From assembly GCA_019096155.1 (NCBI GenBank), contig JAHCVI010000001.1:5394001-5458000 (forward strand): a stretch of DNA of 64,000 bases. The letters run 5' to 3'. Each line of letters begins with the position of its first letter. The first letter of the stretch is position 1. The position numbers were made by a program, and so were the translations under genes. This document shows, piece by piece, positions 21,800 through 34,000 of the stretch. Source of the DNA: Staphylotrichum longicolle (Eukaryota > Ascomycota > Sordariomycetes > Sordariales > Chaetomiaceae). A model generated the notes under the pieces. That model had not been told where the DNA came from. It was given only the letters and a program-made list of their open reading frames with translations, and ran no database searches.

Positions 21800-23047
21800 C
21801 TATGTTCTTGGCCCTCTTTTGTCGATTGTCTCCTTTGCCCTCCTAGAACTCGTCTGACTTTCCAGGACCTCGTAGATTCCCCAGCCCAGCTGCCGGTCAG
21901 ACAAATCTTCCGAGCTCTCCACCCGCCGAGCGACCTCGTCAAGCTCCTGTCCCACAAGGAACTCTGGCCAGTGGTCGAAAACGCACAGCTTGTCCAGGAG
22001 CAAGAAGACGGCGAGGGCCAATGGTTTATCATCGAGGGCCACGATGTGGCCATAGCCTCTCCGTGTCAGCTTAGGAGCCCGGTCAGCAAGGAGTCAACAC
22101 CAAGAAGCTCAACTGATGTACAGCAACTACTCACCTCCCACGTCCACGTGTGCTCGCGGGGCAGCCGAGCCCCTCCACGAACGTACCAAAACAGAAGCCT
22201 GGCCGCCTCCCAGTCGAATGGCCCTGTCAACAGACGCTGCGGGACCGGGGTCAATGGGTGCAGCTCGATGTACTTGCCGTCCTCCAAGTGCGCCCTCGTC
22301 AACAGGATGTCGGGGTAGGGGTCGGCGCTGGAGAAGAACCCGCGGCACGGGGTCTTGAAAGCCTCCCAATCCTTCTCGAAGCGAGGAACCACATCTGCCG
22401 GCGAGAGAGCGGAGGGAGGAGGAAGCGGGGGACCCGGAAGTCGGACGCGCTCAGCAAGCCTCCCCGGGCGCCCGCTCCTCCGGCACCATCGCTGCTGTGC
22501 GTCGAGGATGAGGGAGACGCTGGCCCACGGGCAAGCGAGGACAGCACCCTGGGACGGTCAAAAGCGCGCGTGTCAGTTGGACTGGAGTCCCGGATGCGGA
22601 GGGGTGTGGGTTGCGTCAGGGGGTTGGCAGACAGACCTGGAACTCGGGGTCGCCTTGGATCGCCGTGTGATGTGACAGGTAGTCGTGGTGGATGGCCTCG
22701 TCCCGGGTGTGGCCATACCACATATCCCACGTGGGCGCAAACGCGGCCCGCACCAGCTCGACGAGGAAGGACGGGGACGAGAAGCGGTAGCCGAGCCGGA
22801 GGCTGCTGCGCAGGAAGTTGAGGTTCCGGCACATGAAGATGATGCGCTCGAGAATCTCGGTCGGCAGCTCCTCGATGGGGGCCGCGGGGTGCTTCGACTT
22901 GAAGGCCTTTCGGCGGGACCTGTCGTTGCTGTCGTCGGCTCCGTCGTCTTCATCCCGCTGCCGCTTTACGGGGCGTAGCGGACCCGGTGGGCGCCATGTC
23001 TTCTTTTGGCCAGCCTTGCCCTTGACCTTGACGGGCGTCAACTTCAT
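21800..23047 (-). CDS. F-box-like domain protein
   Basis: Three exons: 22637-23047, 22135-22548 and 21800-22069 (introns 88 and 65 nt, both phase 0), giving 364 residues. A basic, acidic-patched N-terminus is followed at residues 55-95 by 'PIEELPTEILERIIFMCRNLNFLRSSLRLGYRFSS', an F-box-like motif. The rest is typical of fungal F-box proteins with 'YLSHHTAIQGDPEFQ', 'ACPWASVSLILDAQQRW', 'YIELHPLTPVPQRLL' and 'RRGYGHIVALDDKPLALAVFLLLDKL'. Such proteins usually act as substrate adaptors for SCF ubiquitin ligases; the substrate is unknown. Residues about 160-190 are Arg/Pro-rich low-complexity sequence. It is divergent from mrs2. Confidence 0.7.
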
Positions 23048-23594
23048 TGAGGGCGCTGAGGAGAAGCGGAGAAATGGAGGGGGACCCTGTGGGTGAGATG
23101 CCGAATCTGTCGGGGTGTTGAGGGGCTGAGGAGTGGAACGCCATGGACTCCTCGTCGAACCTCGGGGATGTCAATTCAGTCCAATTCCTTACTATCGTGG
23201 ATCACGGGTCGGCGGCCGACATTGGCCCCGGCTAAGAGAGCAAGCCTGGCAACATGTGTTCTGGTGTTGCGATTCCCACCGCGCGACCCAGTAGCCTTAA
23301 CTTTTTTTTTTGAGGTGCCGTCAAGAAGAGTGACGTCCCAGGGTCACTCCCAGGGAAAACTGGAGATCCACCAAGCTACGGCCATCCCATTTTCGCTAAT
23401 CATACCCCTTTTGCCGGCTGCAGTAGTCAATTCGCTGGCCGCACGGGGCGTGCCTGCATCCGACGCCGCCCCAGACCCAGAATTTCTGCAGTTTTCCACT
23501 CTCGGCTTCCAGGTTTCTGATCAGGATCCAAGAGAAAGAAGCTCGGGCTGCGACAAGTCCCAGCATCAGAGCGACCAGACTCCTCGCACCCGCG
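23048..23594. promoter_or_regulatory. Divergent promoter between F-box-like gene and mrs2
   Basis: This is a 547-base stretch between two divergent start codons. It has a T-run at about 23302-23311 and no gene. Confidence 0.55.
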
Positions 23595-25325
23595 ATGCCG
23601 CCGGCATTGAGACCCTCAGCACCGTCGCCGAGGCTCCTGCGATTTTTGCGCGCCCAGTCCGAAGGGCTCAGCTTCGCCGAGTCGGCGTGTCGCCTCTCGT
23701 CAACGCGGCGCCATGCATGCGCTTGCACTCGGACGAGGTCATTTGAGAAGGTGCTGAACCCCCCGGTAGCACGACGCGATCCCACCCTACAGTCTGCCTT
23801 CTTCGGCCTCAATGCGATCCTCCCAAAGGCCCTGACGACCAAGCAGCGCACTGCAGCCGCCGCCACCAATACCCGGGAGCTCACTCCCGCAGGCGGCGCG
23901 CCGCGGTATGCTTCTTCGGACCAGTCGCCCAAGGAGGACTGCAACAGGTTGACGTGGCAAGAGTGGATCTTTGGGCCCGATCAGAAGAAGCAGAGCGACC
24001 CGCTGAAGGAGGGCGACATCAGGGTGCGGCTGGAGGAAGAGTCTGGGTCCATCTTCCAGCGCAGGTCTCTGACCGCAAAGGCGGCGCTGGACCCGCGCCT
24101 GCGGTGCACCGAGGTGGATGGGAATGGCAAGGTCATAACGGTCGACGGCGAGCTTAAGAAGAGCGAGCTGATTGCCAAGGTACGCAACCCAATGGGTCAG
24201 TCTTCAAATAGACATCGATTGTTGACAGTGATACCTGGCAGTACGGCCTGCTTCCGCGCGATCTCCGCAAGATCGACTCGTCCAACCTGCCGCACATCCT
24301 CGTCCGCCCGTCCGCAATCCTCCTCAACTTGCTCCACCTGAAAGTCCTCATCAAGCATGACCGCGTCCTGCTGTTTGACGTCTTCGGCTCGACCTCGTCT
24401 TACCCGCAGTCGGCCTTCATGTACGACCTGCAAGGGAAGCTGCAACAAAAGCAGACTGCCGGGGCGAACAGTTTGCCCTACGAGTTCCGAGCTCTCGAAG
24501 CCGTCCTGATGTCGGTCACGACCGAGCTGGAGGCCGACTTCGAGTCGGTACGAGACCCAGTCATCCGTATCCTCAGCGAGCTAGAGGATGATATCGACCG
24601 AGAGAAACTCCGGATCCTATTGGTTCTGTCAAAGAGAGTCAGCACCTTTGAGCAAAAGGCCAAGTTGGTCCGCGACGCCATCGAGGAGCTACTGGAGGCC
24701 GACGACGATCTGGCCGCCATGTACCTGACTGAAAAGACGCACGACCTGATCAGGGGTGAAGACGACCACACCGAGGTCGAGCTTCTTCTGGAATCGTACA
24801 ACAAGATCTGTGATGAAGTGGTCCAGGAAGCGAGCAATCTCGTGTCGAGCATCAGGAACACCGAGGAAATGTAGGTCGACTCGCCTCCGCCATCATGGCC
24901 GGCTCGGATCAATGCTAACCATTACGACCAGTATTCGGGCCATTCTTGACGCCAATCGCAACTCGCTCATGCTGCTCGACCTCAAGTTCAGCGTTGGCAC
25001 TCTAGGGTTGGCCATGGGCACCTTCCTGGCCGGCCTGTACGGCATGAACCTCGAGAACTTCATCGAGGAGACCAACTGGGGCTTTGGCGCCGTGACGGCC
25101 GTCTCATCCTTCTTCTCCCTCGTAGTCTGCTGGTACGGACTGGTGAAGCTCCGCAAGGTCCAGCGGGTCAAGATCAACGGAGGCGGCCTGCGCAGCCAGA
25201 GCCACTGGTTTGCTGAGGACAGCACGGACAGCCTGCTCGATCCTAACAACCGCGAGAGGTTGAGGAGGATCAACATGATGAAGAACGCCAAGCAGACCCG
25301 GACCAAGAAGTGGCCCTTTGGGTGA
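23595..25325 (+). CDS. mrs2: Mitochondrial inner-membrane Mg2+ channel MRS2
   Basis: Three exons: 23595-24179, 24242-24870 and 24932-25325, giving 535 residues. The first ~110 residues are Arg/Ser/Ala-rich with almost no acid, as expected of a mitochondrial presequence. The matrix domain follows: 'KKSELIAKYGLLPRDLRKID', 'ILVRPSAILLNLLHLKVLIKHDRVLLFD', 'LPYEFRALEAVLMSVTTELE', then long helices. Two transmembrane helices flank the CorA/MRS2 signature 'LYGMN', starting at 'MGTFLAGLYGMNLENF' and 'FFSLVVCWYGLVKL', and the C-terminus is basic. The family forms pentameric Mg2+ channels. A Gly-Met-Asn motif and intact frame suggest a functional protein. Confidence 0.93.
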
Positions 25326-28300
25326 TTCCATAACTCACTTTGGATGGGGTGTAACAATTCAAGGGAAAGCTTGAATGTCGTTTTGGAGGCTACCTGCGGC
25401 GCACAAGAGCATGTATCGGATAGACTGGCGTTTACGGCGTGGGCTTGCTCTTGGGATAGCGGCACTCTCTGCTTGCTGTTTTGCGATATGGGTGCGTCTT
25501 GTTCTTGTACAGCTGTACTAATACACGACCACTTTTCTCTTCTCCGCGGTCTTTGCTCACAACAGAACGCCACTTGCAGTATTCACTCGCGACAGCTAGT
25601 TGACTGCGCAGAGGGACGGTCGTAGAGGGTCGCAACAAAGCTAGCAACAAAATTCGAATTGCTTTGGTCAAGCCCGCCAAGCTGGTTATCTTTCAGGATA
25701 TTATCATGTCCTGCTGCACACCAGCCACACACATCCTCTTCAGCCCTTTCTCAGCATCTGGGGTTCAGTACGGATCCTACGCTGTGTTCATTCTGCCCGG
25801 ATGTTGTTTACCGCACCCCGCCAGCATCGCCTTGGGATTTGTCAGCGGACGAGCCCTTATGGATGCACTCGGTCCCATCTGCACCTTGGCATCTCGAGGA
25901 GGTTCATGGAGCGTTTAAAGATGGATTCGCTTCCCCTACCTGCAAGTGATGGCGGGGTTGGTGACACATTTCACGGTCAGTCTTTGAAGGAAAAAGCGGT
26001 CCGCCACCGTTCTCAGGACATCCCCCTTTCCCTGCCGTTTCCCAATCTGTAGAGGGCTTCTCTGCATACAACCAGACAGGCTTCAAATGATCGTTCCGAC
26101 GATTTTGCTGAGAGGTACTGGGTATGGGAACCAACCTGGCGAGCTCAGAGGTGGCTGTGTAAACGAGAGCGAAGAGAGCTCGACGCTCGTGTTGCGACAT
26201 CTCAGCCCCCAGCTGAAAGGGTCCAAGCCAGTGATCTCTTCCCGGGAGATTGGGGCGCATACCGAGCACACGCAAAGGGTCTCGGAACATTCGGCTCGTT
26301 CAGTCAGAGCCCAGATCGCAACGCACTCATGTTCTCTTGTCCGTGTCTGTGAAGGCATCACTGCCAAGGACCAAGATGAGGGGCATCAATCACCCTCTTA
26401 CAGCTCCGCGTCCCGCAGGGCAAGGACGGCGAGACCAAAATGGAATAGGTTGGGCCAAAATACCTGAACCACGACCGTGACCTGACCGTTGTCCCCTTGA
26501 CTCACTGGTGAGACTCGGCCTTGATATGCCCCGTTGTCAAGACGAAGGTCAGGGAACTGGGCACAACGTCTGAAGAGCGAGCACCGAACGATGAACACAA
26601 GTGACATCAGCTGGTGCCTACTTTTGAGCACATGAGACGAGCAAATGAATCTTGTTCAAGGTACCGTCTGTGAAAACCAACATCAAGTCTCATCCCCACC
26701 TGAGAAGACCGGAGAGACTCCGAGCGAGTTCCACTCGCCACTGCAACGCGGACCCAGCAGCAAGCTGTTGCACAGTACAGCCCCCTTCCCCTCCAAAACG
26801 CGTAACCTGCCTGCGGAAAACGCTGACTAGCTCCTCTTCCGCATTCATCTCGCCGTCCCCTCACTTTCATTATGCATTGGACCGACTCACCGGACGCTCA
26901 CCTTCCCCGGGTCATCCGGAGACCCACACACCTTACACACAAACACACAACGGACAGACGGCAGGGGAGGGGGGGGCGACAGTAAGATGGCAGACTGAAA
27001 GGGGATGAGGCAAAAGAATGACAAAACACCTTCGCGCTCGCTAATGGAGAGGCATCCATAGGCACCAGCAGCAGCAAGCAGTCTCCTGATGATGAGACAA
27101 GCGGCACTTACACTGTTTCCGAGGAGCCCTCTTACCTAATCTGAACATGAAGGAAAGGTAATTAAGCGCCAGCACGTGAGACCGCGTGGCGTGTTGTGGC
27201 ACACCACGCCACGCCACGCCGCTCCATACATGCCCTGTCGAGGAAACACTTCCTGTGGACCAGCAACCCCAGAACTATCAGACGGAGACAATGGGCCGCA
27301 GCCTCCAGGCAGGGCAGGCAGACAGGCGGCGAGCATGACGACGGGAGCCACTTCTACACTTTCTGTCAGAAGGAGAAGGTGGGAGAGAGCAAAGGGAAAG
27401 CCTAGACCGTTTTAGCGTCGCCGGCAGGCCCAGCCAACAAAAAAACTCGAGGTGGTGCCCGTTTCAGACAAAGAAAACCAAAACGGAAAACGGAGTGCGT
27501 GATCAATGCCAAAAGCGGAGATAAAAAAAAATAGAGATGATGAGACGAACGTTTTGACGAACCAGGGTTGGCGGTGGTGGTTGGTTGGGGTTTGGGTTCA
27601 AGTCCTGCCTGCCCCCGGGTCCCTCCCGATGACTCACTCGGGAGGGAAGGAGGGAGGCGAGACCGTCACAGACTCTCCCCTCCAACCAAGGTACCTTAGG
27701 TAACGACACACAGGAACAAGTGCCCCGGGCCAGCGGTCCCCGTCGCTCGGCAACGACCCTTTTCGAGACCCCGAGGCTTCAAGGGGGCCGGGGAACGGAA
27801 GAAAGATTTACACTGCCTGGCCAGTCAGAAAGGCCGAGGGGGGTAGAATGATCCTGAGAAACAGCACGGTCAACGAGGAATTTTCTGCTCTGTCAGCAGG
27901 TTCATCACACCACGAGATGCCGGAGTAAAAAAAATGAAAGACCTCAATCCCGGTTGATGAAGCGGGACCTCCACGCGTGTCCGCGTGCTTCGGCCGCCAG
28001 AACTCGTGGCACCGCTCGTTCTGACTGCGTTGCTCGCCTCGACGCCGAGGGGCCTGAACTCGGCGACGGATCGCGTCATCCCAACGACGAAAAGGGGGGG
28101 ACCGGCAGAATCAGCTTGCTGGCTTGCAACCCGCGTCAAAATTGTTCTGCTAGCTTGTTGCTCTTCCCTAATAGTAGCGTGGTATCTTGTGTGTGCTAGT
28201 CGCTAGGTACCAGGTAATGCGGGAGGGATACCTGATGGGGACAATCGGGTTCCGTCCGTCTCGTCCAGATTTTTCCCTCAGGGTGACCCCGAAGGGTATC

Positions 28301-28858
28301 TCTTCGTGTTCCTGGCCGGAAACCCAAGGTATTCCAGTTAAAAACTCCGTGTGTGATGCAAGGCAGCCTCAGGCATAGAGAGGAGTGAAACCGCCGTTTG
28401 CGAACCCTTTCTGGGGGAAGGCGTCAGCAGTTGTCCAGTTCTCTCATGCCCGGCCCCGTCCATTATGCTCCAAGATAGATTCCCATTTCCCAACTCAACG
28501 TCCCACGCGTGCGAGACGCCGAGACTGAACCAAGTAACGCAAGAAAAAGGACAGAATAGTCAGGAATTCCACTCCACTCATCGTACATAAAATGACAACA
28601 ACCACCTTCGCCGTCCCTTCGCCCCAATGCCCACCCCCCGCCGAATCCCAGGACAATGCAAAAAATAGAACGATGGGTGCTTTTTGCCCGTTCTCCTTGG
28701 CCACCATCTAAGCCGTCTATGAGCTAGATGACCCCAAGGCTGGTATTTGGAATCAAAAACTCCATTTGCAATCGCCTTCCGTCACCCTTCCGAATAGCAA
28801 GGATACAAAAAAACAAGTAGTATCACAAGGATGGTCGGTGATGTTTCAAAGAGTGTTG

Positions 28859-28890
<32 letters not shown>

Positions 28891-28954
28891 TGACGAGGTC
28901 CAAATGATATTAGATGGTGTCTGAATGTCGGCGGGGATGCGCAGGTGATTAATA
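25326..28954. other. 3.6-kb convergent gap between mrs2 and the cyclin gene; no gene seen
   Basis: This interval should hold the 3' UTRs of mrs2 (+) and the cyclin gene (-). Short open frames occur on both strands, none with a recognisable domain or a consistent intron pattern. A GT dinucleotide repeat lies at 28861-28889. A non-coding RNA or a small lineage-specific gene cannot be ruled out. Confidence 0.5.
28861..28889. repeat. (GT)n microsatellite in the cyclin 3' flank
   Basis: Twenty-nine bases of uninterrupted GT dinucleotides lie about 65 bases beyond the cyclin stop codon, probably inside its 3' UTR. On the transcript strand this is a CA repeat. Confidence 0.9.
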
Positions 28955-31067
28955 TTAGTTGAGGATCCCCTCCCACATCCCGGGGCCACCAAGCCCCCCA
29001 ACAGCAGGGTGCAGAGCAGAGATTCTCGGCGCCCGCGCAGCCTCGGTGGAGCAGCAGACTCGCTTGTAGCTGCCTGTCCGAACGGGCATCTGCTGGGCTT
29101 GTCTGCCGTGAACCATCGTCTCCGGCCAGGTTCCGGTGCACTGATAATGACCAGCGAGCATCTCGCGGACATCGTCCTGCACCGAGTTTGCCCTGCCCCG
29201 CTTGGATCCCGCCCTGACAGGCATGGCGGGCCGAGCTGCGCCGGACCGATGTAGCTCCTGCAGAGCCCGTGCCGCATCGTCCATCTCGCGTTCGCGGCGT
29301 GCCAGAAGTGTATCTGCCGACATGTCGTACAGGTCCTTCCCAGTCGGGACAGCATAGGACTCTGGCGATGCCGAGAGATATCCCTCTTCATGATCCTCTG
29401 GAACTGAAGCGATGGTTGGCCTCACGCTATACCTGTCACTGCCCAACTTCGCATACCGGTACCGCGCCTGAGCATCCGATTTGGCTGACGGCGCGGTAAC
29501 CGAGGAAGCAGAGGAGATCGAGGAAGAGCGGGAAACGCGGGAGGAATCCGAAACCATCGACTCGGGTGAGGACGCAGCCGAAACCGAGTTGGCAAGGGAC
29601 GAACGACGAGTCAGGTAGCTCATGGGGGATGACGTCGCGGGCGGCGACCACCGATCCATGGACTGAGCCGCCATCGTTGCTGATGCTTGCGCCATGGCAA
29701 AGCCCATCGACGAGCTTCTTCCAAGGACGCCAGACATAGCACTCGCTGCAGGAGTGCTAAATCCGCTCGTCTGGGGAGTCAGGCGCGGCGTAGGCAAGAG
29801 GCCGAGGGCGGGGGCCAGACGTCCAGGGACATAGGCCATGGATGGCACGGGCTCCATGACGACGGGGAGGCCATGGGGCTTCGAGCCCGTCATGAGGTCG
29901 CCATCAAAACCAAAAGCACCAGCACGCTCCACGGGGGGCGTATAGAGCGACCTGGGAGGAAGCTCTTGAGCAGGCGTCGGCGCAGGCGACCATGAAACCA
30001 GTTGCTCCAAGTTGTCCAAATCAGGAGACACGTTGAGGACGATGCGCCGGAAGTCGTAGCACTGTCTCTCGTACAGCTGCTGAGCGGCGCCGCCGGGGGA
30101 CGGAGGCTGGGTCGGCGTGAACTTGGAGACACAGTCGGCCCACCGCTTGTATATCTCCTCAGTGACATGAAGCTTCCAGTTCACAGCCAAGAGGAACGCC
30201 ATCTCGTTCTGGTTGATCTCGAGCGTGTCAAGGCCAGAGATCTTGCTCCAGGCACGAGCCGAATAGTTGCGGTCTTGGAGATACTTGGATGCCAAAATCA
30301 AGGCGGCGAGGAACATGCGGCGGCCGCACTGGATCGCCTGGCTGGAGCGGCAGTCGTCAGGCTGCTCTGTGGTGAAGTCAAAGGCCGGGACATGAGACTT
30401 GATCAGAATCAGGTAGTAGAGGGCCACCTGCAGGGTGGAATAACTGGTGCGCGAGCGCCGCAGCGTCTCTTGAATGAAGGTGCGCAGGGGCAGTACAGCA
30501 TTGTTCCCGTTGTCATTGCGAGGAGGGACCGATGAGGTGGGCCAGATAGCCTCGACAATATGCGTGGACGTGTCTGAACGGAACGGTATTAAGTGCATGT
30601 CCATGTGGGCGGCGGGTGTAGTTCTCCTTACCAACGAGGTTCTCGACGAAGCTGAGCTTCCGGTCGGATTGCCGCACAAGCGAGGGCGGGCGTCCAGTGC
30701 GCGAAGTCGTCGAGTTGCAAGTACGCCGGGGATTTTGCCGCAGCTCGGCGGGGAGCTCGGCTTGGATTTGGGGTTGAATTTGAGACTTGGCCCAGGGATC
30801 GCGCAGCTTGGTAGCCGATTCGCACAGGCTGCCAACCGAGCTGACCGAAGTTTGCGACGAGGTCGGGGCGTGGGAAAAACAATATGAATCGCTCGAGTCG
30901 GAATAGGATGTCGGGGCGGTCGAGACCGAGTCGTCCGAGTGTTGGGAGGACGCGTCGGACCAGAAAGAGGAGGAAGAACAAGATGCCGAGGTGGCTAACG
31001 ACAAGTTGTAGGGCGCATTGCGGGAGAGGTGGATGGAGGAAGGCGGTTCGCAGATGCGAGGCATCAT
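28955..31067 (-). CDS. PHO85-type (PCL/CLG1-like) cyclin with long Ser-rich tail
   Basis: Two exons: 30632-31067 and 28955-30573 (intron 58 nt, phase 1), giving 684 residues. The N-terminal ~145 residues are Ser-rich. The cyclin box lies at about 146-285: 'DTSTHIVEAIWP', 'LPLRTFIQETLRRSRTSYSTLQVALYYLILIK', 'CGRRMFLAALILASKYLQDRNYSARAWSKISGL' and 'INQNEMAFLLAVNWKLHVTEE'. This box is the Pho80/Pcl type, which partners the CDK Pho85. The remaining ~400 residues are low-complexity Ser/Pro/Ala sequence with several Ser/Thr-Pro sites, ending in a compact 'GGLGGPGMWEGILN' motif. Roles in the family range from nutrient signalling to polarity; which applies here cannot be told. A 6-kb gene-free stretch lies upstream. 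Confidence 0.83.
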
Positions 31068-34000
31068 GTTGGATTAAGGAGGGAAGAGGCGCGTCCAATG
31101 AACTCCAGTCGCCGTCGCGCAGTGTCTACCGGATAAACCGAGGAGGTGCTGACCAGAACGTGAACCTATCGATATGCTAGCTCTGCAACAAGCCACAATG
31201 GGTTGTCGCGGAGCCGTGAATGCCGAAGAGGGAGAGGGCTTCTAGAGCAGGGCGCAAGAAGCCGACTTTACACGAACGATCAGACCGGTAGACGAGGCGG
31301 AGACGGCGACTGGGGTAAACACAATGCTCTCAAAAGGCATCGTGTGTGTTGGTTCTTTCGCTGAAATGGGCGGAAGAGAGTGGTGGAGTGTTATATGGCG
31401 GTCAATACCCTACCATATGGGCGATCAGGGGCGAGAGGCGGATGTTGAGGCGGCGAGGTCTGGGGGCAGGCAAGACCGGGAGTCGAGACTCAAGAGAGAT
31501 GATGCGGCGGCAGGCAGAGAGTGTGGCAGCTGGATCGAGACTCGTGTGGGCTATGGGGCTATGCAGGGACCAAGTAAGTGTGCATGTGTTGAGGTCGGTG
31601 AGGCTGCGAGATCATCGAACGCTTTAAGACGTGCGAGGTGTCGAGCTGTATCGCCCTCGGAGACGGCGATGTGACTCCTTGGAGCGTGAGCGTGTCTGCC
31701 CGGGCGAGACTTAGATAAGGTCGCCGGCTTCGGGTGACCCCTTGTCTCGATGACTCTTCCCGTAGTGTGGCGAGGCCAGGTAGCCGACACTTGCCGTTTG
31801 GGACAAACCAGGTGGCCCCAGCTGACAGGTGTGGGGTGATGGGAGCCTGAAATGGGTCTTTCGGCGCGGGCTGTGGCGACGTGGGCTTGGTCACCAGAGC
31901 GGGAAGGTATGAGTCCAAGTGGGCAAAAATGAGTGATGGTGACCTGTTTTGCGCTGCTTCGCTTCTTCTCGCCTTTCTTTGTTGTGTTGGGCGGCGGATT
32001 CCTTGTTCTTAGCCGGGTTGGTTCGATGGACACACTGTGCTGTTCTAGGCAGTGTTGGGCCCGGGTTTGTCGAGCGGCGCGGGAGCTGGGCTGCCTGTCG
32101 TGGACGAGGAGCTCGTAGTCTCTCGGTCTGGGGGAGGAAGGGTGTCTGCTGGTCCTGTTTTTCCTTTGTCGCAGCAAGCAAGTGAATGCGTCGCGAGAAA
32201 GGGAAACGTCCTAGACAAACAGACTGGCAATCATTGGAAATTGGGAGGGGACCGGGGGATAGAGAATCGAGTTGCAAAAAAAAGAAGAGAGCCAACACCA
32301 AAAGAAGTGGTACGATGGAACGATCAAGACGGAAATTCGGAGTGGAGAGATGATACACAGATCTCACAAGCAGACTACTGGAGAGTCGCTTCTTCCTAGA
32401 TCTTGAAGTTGAGCATCATGGCGGCTCGATGGGGAGAGAAGGAGAAGAAGGTCTCGGCACGGCACTGGCGCAGTTTTGAATGGGGTGCCGGGGGACATTG
32501 GAGATACCAGGGGAGTGCCAAACTGGCAGAGCGCTGCAGCAGCTGCGACCACTGGGAGCCCACAGCCAGCCAGGTCTGCACCACCACCCTGGTGCTGCGA
32601 ACGGGATTCATCCCAACCTCCACTCCTGCAAGCAGTCCACCACCTGGCCCCAGCCGTTCGTGACAGTCAGCATGCAGCAGCAGCGCTTGGCAAATCACCC
32701 AACGACCGTCTGATTGATGCTTCCACTTCGGCATGCTTCCCACTCTTTTTCCAAGCCAACTGCTTCCAGAGCCCCGGAGACGCGACCTCGTCAATGGGAC
32801 GACGGGCAGACGATGGCGCTTTGCAACATCAAATGCTGTTTTGCACGCTGACTGCACGCTGCCATCTCAAGCCAGCCCCTCCTCAACTCATCCTGCCCTC
32901 GAATCTGCCGGCCCGGCACCACATCAAGTCAAGACACCCTCGCAGTTTCAACTCGCCCGCAGGATGGGAAGAATGGTAAAATCGGCGTGGTCGTGATTGG
33001 CTCTGTCCTGCTGCACTGCGGCGGGGGGGCGCAAAGCGGAAAGTGGGTGTGTTGTGTGTGGCCAGCTCGGCACCCAGCCTTCCTTGTCTAGCGCCTCTTG
33101 GCTTCCGAAGACGGTCTAGCTCGGAACGCAATGCATCATCACCGGGCGCTGCCATTTTCACTCGCCTTTAGTCGCCCTGCTCCGTCGCCTTGTCCGTTTC
33201 TTGATTCCAACAATGGTGGCATTTTTGGTGCTTCGCCCGGCGTTTGCAATACGGTGATGGCCAAAGGTGGCTGCACCAGAGAGGCCATCCAGACAGGAGT
33301 CAAGTCGCCGTCGACAGTTGGTGAGGCCTCATCGGGTGTGAGGATTGCGAAACACAAGCTGCGAATCTTCGTCATGAGTTCAGTCACCCACTCGGTCACC
33401 ATGATGAGCATTCATCTCCCTCAGCCTCCCGAGCCCCCTCAAAAACTTCCAGCAAAAACCAGCTGAGTGTGCCAATGAGGGCCGTGAGACGGGTGTGTGG
33501 TCTCGGAGATCTCGAGGGCGCCGACTCGCCACAGGCCAGAATTGGGTGTCTGCAATTTGCGCCACGCAGGGACACACCCGGAAAACTTTTCCATGCCACG
33601 CAACGAGCACCATCTTCCCTGCGAATGACATTCGTTGCTTGTAATTCCTCCCAGCTTCGACGAGCCTCGCCCATGCCTCGGTCTCGCTTGACCCCTAACC
33701 CGGAGGTTTTGGTCAAGCTCGAGTCTTCGATTTGATGAGCTCGTCTCGGGCTGTTGATGCAGGCGGCCAGGAGGTTTCTAACCATCGAACCCAAGCCTCC
33801 CCCTGCATCTCACAGCCGCATGGGCAAGTTAAATTTGTTGCGCAAGCGTGTCGATAGATTGCATCTGCGAAATGCCCCGTCTTGTCATCGTTTCAACCTC
33901 CTTGTTGAAGTCAAAAATACGTAGGGTCTTGATACCCACTGCAAGGAGGGAGTGCTTGTTGTGACGACCTGCTGTCCGGAACCGAGAAACCCGGACAGCC

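Noticed and set aside
31551..32367. Minus-strand frames of up to 208 codons upstream of the cyclin gene
   Set aside because: Thr/Arg/Pro-rich chance frames in a pyrimidine-rich leader region without domain or consistent splicing.
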